64,000 bases of DNA from Agapanthus africanus (Eukaryota; Streptophyta; Magnoliopsida; Asparagales; Amaryllidaceae). Under the pieces are notes generated by a model. The model was given only the letters and a program-made list of their open reading frames with translations. It made no database searches and was not told the origin of the DNA. The stretch covers positions 622,757,348 through 622,821,347 of the forward strand of contig CM057342.1 of NCBI GenBank assembly GCA_030015575.1, read 5' to 3'. How positions within the stretch are numbered: position 1 is the stretch's first letter; every line of letters begins with the position of its first letter. Of this stretch, positions 56,069 to 64,000 are shown piece after piece. The position numbers and the translations under genes are program-made.

Positions 56069-59000
56069 CTATGGGGCTTTCTCTATGACTGAGCATGATG
56101 CCCCCGGCATATCCATCTTTCTCGGAGCATGTGGGTGTGGCGGGTTTACTTTCCACTTTTCGGGCAGCGCGAACTTGCCTTGTTGGTATTGATCTTTAAC
56201 CCAGTTTTTGAAGACGTAGCAATTTTCGAGTGGGTGACCCATTACTCTGTGGTAGGGACAATAGTTAGGATTGTTAACGTCACCTGATTGCAATGGACGT
56301 TTTGGATCTGGCAGAGTGATGAGTCCGCTGCGCACTGCTATCTCGAACAATCTCTTTGTTTTATCTTTGGGAAACGAGTAAGGACGTTTCAACTTCTCAT
56401 TGAGGTATCGCGGCTTGTTATTTTGACGACAAAACGGTCTCGGGTTACTTGGCTGTTGATGAGTGTTGGCAACAAAGGCCGTTTTTTCCTTTTCCTTTCT
56501 CATTTCGTTTGCTCCGTCGTTTGCGGGTCCGAAATTCTTTCCGGGTAGCGTGAGATTGTACGGCTGAACGTTCTCGCAACTCTCCAATTCTTTTGTTTTA
56601 GAAATGAATTCCTTGAACAGAAGGTTGAGGGCGGCTTCTTCGTCAGAATCGCTTCCAAAGGTGAGAACTCGTGATCCCCCGGGCTCGTCCCTATGACAAT
56701 TGCCGGCAACTCCTTTATGCTCATCTGTCGTATTTTTTCGCTGTCTACGAGCTTCCCGCTTTATTCTATTGACGTGTTGTCTATGAGCGACATATCCTTG
56801 CCACCAACACTTAAAGGAGTTGCAGTCTTCAGTAGGATGTGCGATCCTCTGATGATATAAGCAGAAGTTAGGGTGTACGTCCGTTTCATCAAAATGTATA
56901 CCACGAGGAGAATTTTCTCTGAAAGAGGGCGGCCTCATCCCCATTGATATGGCTTTGGCGAATCGTTTCCTTGTCTTAATCCTGCTTTCATTTGCGGCGG
57001 ATGTACTTTGATTTGGTGGGAGTGTTTCGACCCTTTTGTCCAGTCGCCGGCGTTTGGCTTTCTCCAATATGGCCATCTCGCGTTCTCGATCAGCTTTGCT
57101 CTTAAGACGGGCTTCGTTCAGGAATGCGTCAATCATTTCGTCTGATGGCCACACAAATTCTGGCTCAGGCTCTGCCCCCAGTTTCTCAGTGCAAGGAGTT
57201 TTTTCATCGTCCATAAATGAGTGGGAGATCACGTGACAAGTTGCCCCCGGTGCGTCCGTCCTCTTTGGAGTGTGCGGCTGTGGTGGGTTTACTTTCCACT
57301 TTTCGGACAGCGCAAACTTGCCTTGTAGGTACTGATCCTCGATCCATCCCTTAAAGATGAAGCAATCCTCGATCGGGTGGCTTACCGTCGGGTGGTAAGG
57401 GCAATAATTGAGATCGTTGACATCGCCTGGCTGCAACGGACGTTTTGGATTCGGCAGATTAATGAGTCTGTTGCGCACTGCCAGCTCGAACAGTCTTCTC
57501 GTTTTGTCCTGAGGAAACGAGTAAGGACATCCCAGTCTCTCCTCGAGGGATGGGCATGGACGCATATTGTTTCGACGGACAACTGGCTTTAAGTTGCTCG
57601 GCTGTCGTTGAGTATTGGCGATGACAGTTGCTTTTCTTTTCCCCTTTTCATTCCGAGGATCCGTCTTTGAAGAAGATGATCTATGATCCATCTGATCCAT
57701 TTGGGCCAACTTGTCAATCAAGGCCTGGAAAGTAGTTGGCTTGAAGAACATCATGAATTGCGAGATGGTCGCTTGTGGATCAAGAGTGCCCACGAACATG
57801 CCTACCGCAGGTGCTTCTTCGATGCGTTGTTCGCATTTCGACCACAGATTCCACCATCGTGTTGCGTATTGAACCCACGTTTCGCCTGGCCTTATCCTGG
57901 CGTTGATTAGCACTGTTATCGGGGTGCGTTCGCTAGCACCCACGAATCTTTGTGTAAATAGTAGCTCCATCTCCGCAAATGTTTTGACAGAGTCATTAGG
58001 TAGCTCCGAATACCATTCAAAGGCCGTTTCTGCTAAGCTGCCGACGAATTGGCGAAGCAACAGTTTATCATCGCCTCCAGTATTGCCGCATAAGGCCCTG
58101 AACTGGGCGACATGCTGATGTGGATTTCCTGTCCCTTTATATACGTGGAACTTAGGGATCGTATATTCCGGCGGGTAACTGATTTGGTTATACCAGCTCG
58201 GATAGGGCCGACTGGTTCTAACAATTTGCTCAGCCGCCTCACTTGCTTGATGAGCTCGTATTTGCTGAGCTATATATTCCTCCAGGGCAGCTTTGGAAAT
58301 TGTCTCCTCCTTGGCTGTTGACGGAGCCGGTGGAGGATTCGATGTCTCTCCTTTGTCATCTTCAAGGACATTCGGAGGATCTTCAGCAGGAGGATCTTGC
58401 TGGATCATCATCCCTACCATATCTTGGAAGAGAAGCGCCATTTGTTTTATGTTAACCGCTTGCTCCGCGGCTTCTTTGTCCTTCTTTTCGAGGACTCTGC
58501 GTAGGTAGTCAGTGTCAGTTTCTTGTTCATGACGCTGCTCTGATGATGCTTCCGAGCTTTCTTTTGGCCCGGTAAGTGCGGCAATTGCAGTCGTCATCTC
58601 CTGAAGCTTTTGTTGCTGCTCCTGAGCTTTGGTCATGGATCGGGTGAGTGGTCGGTGACCCGTCGAAGCGCGGCTATCCTCCTTTTCGGAAGCCATATAA
58701 ACGGTGTGCACCACTATGCCCCCAGACTTGTGGCGTTTGTGCTCAGCGCTTTTACGGTTCGCCATGTTCACATGGGCTTTTTGCGGCCTCCTTTCCTTTT
58801 GAGTGATTGACGTTGAGGGAGCCGTTGTAGTGGGCACCCAGCCAGCTGTCACTTTTTGTGACTTTGAGTAGTCCTTCTCCTGCTGAACCTTCATCCTTTT
58901 CGGTCGGCGGAGATAGTCTTGATCGATCACTGACTCTTGGACATGTCGCCAAACTTTGTAAATTTCAGAGGATAGCCGTTTAGGAGGTTGCTCCGGCTTC

Positions 59001-59423
59001 TTCTCTGCAGCATTCTTCACAGGTGAAGGAGATCTCTTCAGCACTGCAGTAGGAGAGTTTCTGCGCACCCTGTTCAACAGCTCAAAGCTGTTCCCAGTTG
59101 GAACAGCAACATCGATCCCCACCGTTGGAGCTGGTAGAGTAAATCCAGAGGGGGAGTTACCCCCAGCCTTCCTTACTCGGCGCCAGTGGCGACGTCGAGC
59201 GTGTCGTGCGGATGGAGTTGTTTCGGCCGTAGGGGCGACTTCGTCGTGCCCCCTGCTTTGAGGAGAGACCGTTATTGGTGCTAGCCTGTCGAAGACTGAC
59301 ACCCGTTGAGAAGCAATGTCTAATCTGTCAAAGACAGACCTCTGGGCAGGGGAAGCAGCTTTGAGGACCTCGCCTGAAGCAGCAACCGGAATGTCTAGCC
59401 TTGTAAAAACTGACTTCTTGGAA
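56069..59423 (-). CDS. gag: Gag of R, open reading frame, 5' truncated
   Basis: One frame stays open for about 1118 codons from the 59423 breakpoint to the stop at 56069; the true ATG is lost. The N-terminal part has SVFxRL repeats (KKSVFTRL, RSVFDRL, VSVFDRL), then ARHARRRHWRRVRKAGGN and YKVWRHVQESVID. A helical stretch (TKAQEQQQKLQEM) precedes the capsid region (FVGSLAETAFEWYSEL, WWNLWSKCEQRIEE). Three zinc modules follow: CPYHPTVSHPIEDC, CLYHQRIAHPTEDC and CPYHRVMGHPLENC, all with every ligand intact. Against L an in-frame stretch of about 145 codons is absent after TPKRTDAPGATC. No protease or pol follows. Since R needs enzymes from another element, gag may have been kept functional for packaging, or it may be young; the LTR divergence from L does not tell its own age. 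Confidence 0.85.
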
Positions 59424-60055
59424 CTTGGACCACTATGTCCCTAAACTGGAGATGGACCATCATGTCCCTAAACTGGCTATGGACCACTATGTCCTTAAAC
59501 TGGAACAATAGAGCCCAAATGCTCTTTTGTCGGATCTAAACGATCCCGTTAAGTTGATCTTAGTCTTAAATTAGACTAACGTATCCTTAACAAACGTTTG
59601 AGTTGATCTTAGCCTCAAATATGGCTAACGTATCCTCAAACCAAAACCCCGAAACCAAATCTAAGAAAATACGGATTTGGACTAATCCACGTCCTACGGG
59701 CGACGACATAAATTAGTCTCCGTATACAATCCATGGGCAACCAAAAACAAAACAAACACCAACGACACGAAGTGACCATCTGGAGAAGGAGAAAGTTGTT
59801 ACCGCGATGCGGTAGCGTAATTAACTGCAGGGGCTTGCGCCTGTAGGGAAGAGCGTCCCCACAATCAAAAACCCCTCAAACGAGAGGGAATCTGACGAAG
59901 TCTGCTACATCGGCCGCATCCGTTTAAACCTTCGATATATGGTGCCATAAATCAACTTGGCATCTTCGGAGAGGTGAACGGATAGCACCAATTAGCATCT
60001 GCCCCGAATCTCAGGCAAGACAGCCCATGTCTCGGCCGCCGTTCGGAGGGGAACA
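59424..60055 (+). repeat. LTR 3' end fragment (+), R-like, closing the composite
   Basis: Starts inside the GGAC array at tggaccactatgtcc and ends GAGGGGAACA. The three modules and the stretch aacaatagagcccaaatgc match the R LTR (48580-48680 reversed) rather than L. It is oriented opposite to R. Confidence 0.85.
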
Positions 60056-60060
60056 ACCCC
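60056..60060. repeat. Candidate target-site duplication, right copy (acccc)
   Basis: Differs from gcccc at 32532-32536 at one base. Confidence 0.5.
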
Positions 60061-61243
60061 ATAGCCCCGACCAAGTGACTGTAGGAGAACCCCGTCACCA
60101 AAAGCATCCGTTTGGGTGCTCGCGACAGTGGTGTTCCTCCTTAGTGTACTTCGTCGACGGTATCGGGCGGTGCGGCCATCTACTAAAGTTTCTGATGAGC
60201 ATTCGATCAGTATGTCGGGAATCGTGTTGAATTGCCCGACTGGATATTGAAAAGTGTTTTCGAGATCGAGACTAAAATGGGTGTATATAATTGTTAGGCA
60301 TGAGATGTCTAAGGAATTCATTTGGTTAGGCATGAAATCCAAAGTATGTGATATTTCGGTTTTATGATGTTTAAGGTGGTTACGGATTCCAACTGTTGTA
60401 GTTTTTCACTTTCTTTTCTGCTACCGTAAGTGTAATATGTGGTGGATCGCCGGTTTCGTTTCTATATGTCGACGACAATTGGGATACGCATATTTACTTA
60501 CGTTGATGACATGTGATGTTATGTGTTGCTATGATATGTTACATTGGATCGTCGTGTTTTGAATAGCCGTGGTTTTTATGTGTGATGAGAGTTTTTCATT
60601 TTCATTCATGTAAAATTCATTGTATGTAATATTCTTTTATTGAGGCACTTACGGGTTAAGGAAGATGTCACCGTTGATGTATATTATTTACTTTTTCGCA
60701 TTAGGATAGACCCAAGACGGGGAGCACAAGTAACCGGATTCTAGGGTCTAGTAGGAGACCATCTCAAGGAGTCGAGAGCGGGTCTCCTAACTCTAGAATT
60801 GGGAAGGTCGCTTGCCGCTCTCATAGGGGTCTAGGGATATGGGTTTGGCTATTCATCATGACCGTGGAATCCGTGATTCATACAGGCTTAAAATAAAACC
60901 CGGAAATCCTAGTATATCCAATATTTCATATGTTGTGTTCTGCTGCGATTTATCTGTGATGTGATCACTGTATATGTTGATATAGATACTAGATTTAGTA
61001 TATGTGATATATTATATAGGCGTTGCTTATGTTTTACACCCGCGTTAGCCCTGTCCTGCTCTGCCGTTAGTTACCTAACATAACGATGCACGAGGGGACA
61101 TCGAGGCGAATGTGGATGGCATAAGCGTACGTTGTATTTATCTGTGATGCTTAGGTAACTTATATGATGTGACTTCATTAATGAGATTAATGAAATAAAA
61201 GAAAGCTAAAGATGTTGTAGAAACTTGTCTCGAAAACTGGTAG

Positions 61244-61535
61244 CTCTAGTTCTTACATTGCATAGCGATATTCCTTGTAGAATATCCAGCACCTTATTCG
61301 ATAAGGAAAGAGACGAGATCCCTGCACCGGGAGTGACCTCTTTAGAGAAACTAGTAAATGCTACAAACTCGGTTTGTCTTTTGACTGCTTTTATGGTTTT
61401 TGCTTTGCATAGTGGAATTTGTGAAATATCCTGCACCTTATTCGATAAGGAAAGAGCCGAGATCCCTTCACCGGGAGTGACCTCTTTAGCAAAACTAGTA
61501 AAAGCCTCAAAAACACTCCATTTTAAATCACTCGA
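61244..61535. repeat. Tandem duplication of about 144 bp
   Basis: accttattcgataaggaaag occurs at 61291 and 61435, and gggagtgacctctttag occurs in both. Frames on both strands stay open over the pair (119 codons on -, 117 on +), with no recognisable protein. Confidence 0.7.
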
Positions 61536-61644
61536 TTCTATGATGATATCAAGTTCATTACGCAAAAGGTTTCCTTAAAAACCTGTCGTAGCCCTTCGTC
61601 ATTTCAGATAAGTAATAGTTAGTATTCGTGCTGCGTTTCTTGGC

Positions 61645-61840
61645 CTTTGTCAAACCGTAGTGTGCGGTAGCTTATTACTGCTTATCTGCATAAGCATATG
61701 ATCCGATTGCGTTATGGTAGTCGTGCGATCTTGTTGGCCTTTGTCAAGGGTCATGCGGGTAGGTTTAATTCAATCAGGAAATGACAGGTTGAACTTGACT
61801 AGCATCATATGGTTTGTTGGCCTTTGTCAAGGTCATAGGA
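61645..61840. repeat. Three copies of ttggcctttgtcaa at about 83-bp spacing
   Basis: Copies near 61651, 61734 and 61817. The sequence between them is diverged. Confidence 0.55.
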
Positions 61841-62400
61841 GATTAGGGGCAAAATATTATTGGGAATTTCAAGTGTTGAAATTTTCAATGAAATTGCATA
61901 CCATCTATGAGATGGTTGGATCCCGATACCTACTGCGAGTAAGAGTTACTCCTGGGGGAGTTTTATACATTACAATTAGCCGATCAAGTAGGTGTCTAGA
62001 AAGGTGTTAACGGGGTTACGCCGCTGGGAAAATGAGGTTTATTTTAATTAGGTCCATGCGAAAGCACGGGGAACCACCCTCAAAGTACCGACACTGGCCT
62101 GGCTGAAAGATTGGCGAATTTATAGGGTGTAATTAAACCCGGCTAGTCTTTCCTTTTATGGTTTGAAGGAAGATTTGACTAAAACAGTGGGAGCCATCCT
62201 GATTAGATAAATTAATAACCAATCTAATCTTGCAAGAGCATACGCTAAATATTTTCTTCTCTCTCTCTTCAGGTAGCAACCATGTCACGCCTTAATCAAG
62301 ATAATAATACGGATGTATTGACCGAACCCGCTTGTTATACTGAGCTGGGGAACGTTGGTCCCGCTCCAAATTAAAATTTTTATAAGACCGAGCAGGAAAT

Positions 62401-64000
62401 AGGGGATAACCAGAATTCTCGTGCCGCCCAAACAAAGAAAATGCATGTAGATGCATCTTCTTCGGGTGTGTTCATTACCGAGAACTGTTTCTCAGTATCC
62501 TTTACGTCCTGAGTATGAGATACCGGATTAGTATCCCGTTAATGTAATATGTTGCATGGGCTACACAGAGGTAGAGAACTAAGAATGGGTGATAAGTTTT
62601 AAGAGTTAGAAATGGTGCAAGTGTTGCAGCCAAAGCAGTTGGCAGTTATCACCCTGTATTACCAAATACATTGATTCTGAACAAATATTATTATATACCG
62701 AAACTGATATACAACATCATATCAGTCTCTTTATTAAGTAAAGAAGGATATAATTTTGTATTGTTGGATAATGTTTAGAACATTTCCTATATCAAGAGTT
62801 GATCGGTTCAGGCACGTTATCTAAAAGCATATACGTTCTAAATCAAAATACAATTCTTAACGTACAGAACACACACAAGGGGATGAGTTCAGATATGAAC
62901 GAATCCTTCTTGAGGCATTGTAGACTAGGTCATATCAATGTGACCCGACTAGCTAAGTTACATTAAGATGCATATTTAAATCAGTTTGAACTTACATCTT
63001 ATGAAACTTGCCAGTCAAGTCACAAAGATAAGATGACCATAGCTCCGTTTTCTGGAAACAGAGAAAGAGTTGGTGAACTCTTGAGATTGATACATTATGA
63101 TGTATGTAGGTCCCCTGTCTACACATGCCAGGACCGGTTCTTTATACTTCATTACATTCACTGATGATCTCTCAAGATTCGCACATGTGTTCCTGTTGAA
63201 ACACAAGCCTGAAACTTTTGAGAAATTCAAAGAATATAAGTCAGAAGTAGAGAACTAAAATGGGTATAAGTATTATGTCATTTAATGAGATTAGGGAGGA
63301 GAATACTTGAGCACGAAATTCCTGGACTATTCCAAAGGAGAATAAGAATATCTCTCAGCATTACTCCTCCATATACACCACAGCAAGTCGGTGTATCGGG
63401 GCGGAGCAATCGCACCCTATATGATATGTGTGCTCTATGATGAGTACTACTGAGTTGCCTATTTCCTTTTGGGGGTTATGAACTTGAGAAGCTACATACC
63501 TATTGAATAGGGTTCCAATCAAATCAGGTGCCTACCACTCTATATGTGATATGGTATGGGAAGAGCACATCTCTTAAGGATGTTGAGATTTGGGGTTGTC
63601 CGGCCTATGCCGAAAGCAAAATCCGGACAAGCTCGAGGCAAGGACAGTTCTGTAGAAGTTTGTTGGATATTCCAAGCATACGCAAGGGAATATCTTCTAC
63701 CACAACGAGGAACAAAAAGTATTTTATTTCTCAGCATGCCACCTTTTAGAAAGGGAATTTCTTTTGAAGAAATTAGTGGTCATGAGGTAGAACTGGAAGA
63801 AGTTCCAGCTATACAAACTGCAGCTGATAATTTGGTAGAATCGAATGATTCAATAGTTCCCAACGAACCTCAGCCTCTCCGCCGATCTGGAAGGGTTCCT
63901 CACCCACCTGAAAGATATTTCGGTTTTCTCTATGACAGTGGGAGCAAGGATTGCATCATGAGATGATGACCCAAGTAGTTTCGAGCAGGCCATCAAGAGT
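62401..64000 (+). pseudogene. pol: Ty1/copia pol (protease end, integrase, start of RT), degenerate, 3' partial
   Basis: Pieces in different frames give the usual order. About 62444: VDASSSGVF leading to the protease region. 62640-62760: VGSYH and IISVSLL. 62880-63010: HCRLGHINVTRLAKL, the integrase zinc region. 63030-63240: GELLRLIHYDV and further core sequence. 63440-63520: MMSTTELPISFWG. 63540-63960: the C-terminus (WGCPAY, HATF, RRSGRVPHPPERY). The last 36 bases read DDPSSFEQAIKS, the start of RT, which continues beyond the window. Many stops and frameshifts make it dead. Gag and most of protease seem deleted. Orientation and position fit the body of copia 2, whose 5' LTR is at 29450. Confidence 0.75.

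Larger units (their letters stand above)
32537..60055. mobile_element. Composite of two inverted, gag-only Tat elements (L and R)
   Basis: Left to right: L 5' LTR, L PBS, L gag, L 3' UTR, L polypurine tract, truncated L 3' LTR (all +); then R 3' LTR truncated, polypurine tract, 3' UTR, gag (all -); then a + strand LTR 3' end. The outermost ends are TGTTCCC and GGGAACA with near-identical 5-bp flanks. L 5' and 3' LTRs differ by about 5 in their first 230 bases, L and R by about 28 (hand counts), so R is a different family member, not a fresh copy of L. Confidence 0.7.
60061..62400 (+). other. Region right of the composite, probably continuing copia 2
   Basis: About 2.3 kb without a recognisable protein. 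It contains two tandem duplications (see 61244 and 61645) and an ATG frame at 62282 (MSRLNQDNN), which stops after 30 codons. The copia gag expected here is not recognisable. Confidence 0.4.

Noticed and set aside
62282..62374. ATG frame MSRLNQDNN as the copia gag start
   Set aside because: It stops after 30 codons and has no gag domain; kept only as part of the unassigned region.

Overview
The window is plant nuclear DNA made almost entirely of nested and broken LTR retrotransposons; I found no host gene, tRNA, rRNA or CRISPR. The evidence for a plant is the mix of lineages: a Tekay-type chromovirus (Ty3/gypsy with integrase and chromodomain), Tat-lineage Ty3/gypsy elements (second RNase H, very long LTRs, long repeat-filled 3' untranslated region), Athila-type Ty3/gypsy pieces (Asp-type primer-binding site, Athila-like RT) and Ty1/copia elements. 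This is typical of gene-poor heterochromatin in a large angiosperm genome. Species cannot be told.

Layout. 1-5460: 3' part of a Tekay element on + (end of RNase H, integrase, chromodomain, polypurine tract, 3.6-kb 3' LTR). 5461-6580: unassigned DNA with two + strand coding remnants, one a coiled coil, possibly antisense ORFs of the next element. 6580-about 22600: element C, a near full-length autonomous Tat element on the - strand. Read from the right it has 5' LTR, PBS, gag, protease, RT, RNase H, a second (archaeal-type) RNase H and integrase, then a 3.4-kb 3' UTR of tandem repeats; it carries several stops and frameshifts. About 22690-25181: 5' end of an Athila-type element on - (LTR, PBS). 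25182-27793: 3' end of a copia element on +, with its LTR. 27794-29449: Athila RT/RNase H fragment on -. 29450-32536: 5' LTR, PBS and leader of a second copia element on +; its gag-pol probably resumes at 60061-64000.

32537-60055 is the most unusual part. Two related non-autonomous Tat elements, each keeping gag but lacking protease, RT, RNase H and integrase, lie in opposite orientation and are joined through truncated 3' LTRs at 48065-48067. The left element (L, +) has a full 5' LTR (32537-35930), gag and 3' LTR. The right element (R, -) has a 3' LTR and an open gag frame that is cut at 59423, where it meets a + strand LTR end finishing at 60055. The outer ends are TGTTCCC and GGGAACA and are flanked by gcccc and acccc, so the whole 27.5-kb palindrome-like block may have one near-perfect target-site duplication and sits inside the copia leader.

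A second striking feature is shared by C, L and R. Their LTRs and 3' UTRs are tiled with short inverted repeats: paired G-boxes 10 bp apart, palindromes centred on TTTAA, GGAC-N6-GTCC modules at 24-bp spacing, a TATA box inside a palindrome, and roughly 35-40-bp hairpins whose stems differ but stay complementary. The 3' UTRs also carry an exact-period 171-bp tandem repeat and a 185/248-bp two-unit array. The autonomous C type is the likely ancestor, or a relative, of the source of proteins for the gag-only L/R type.
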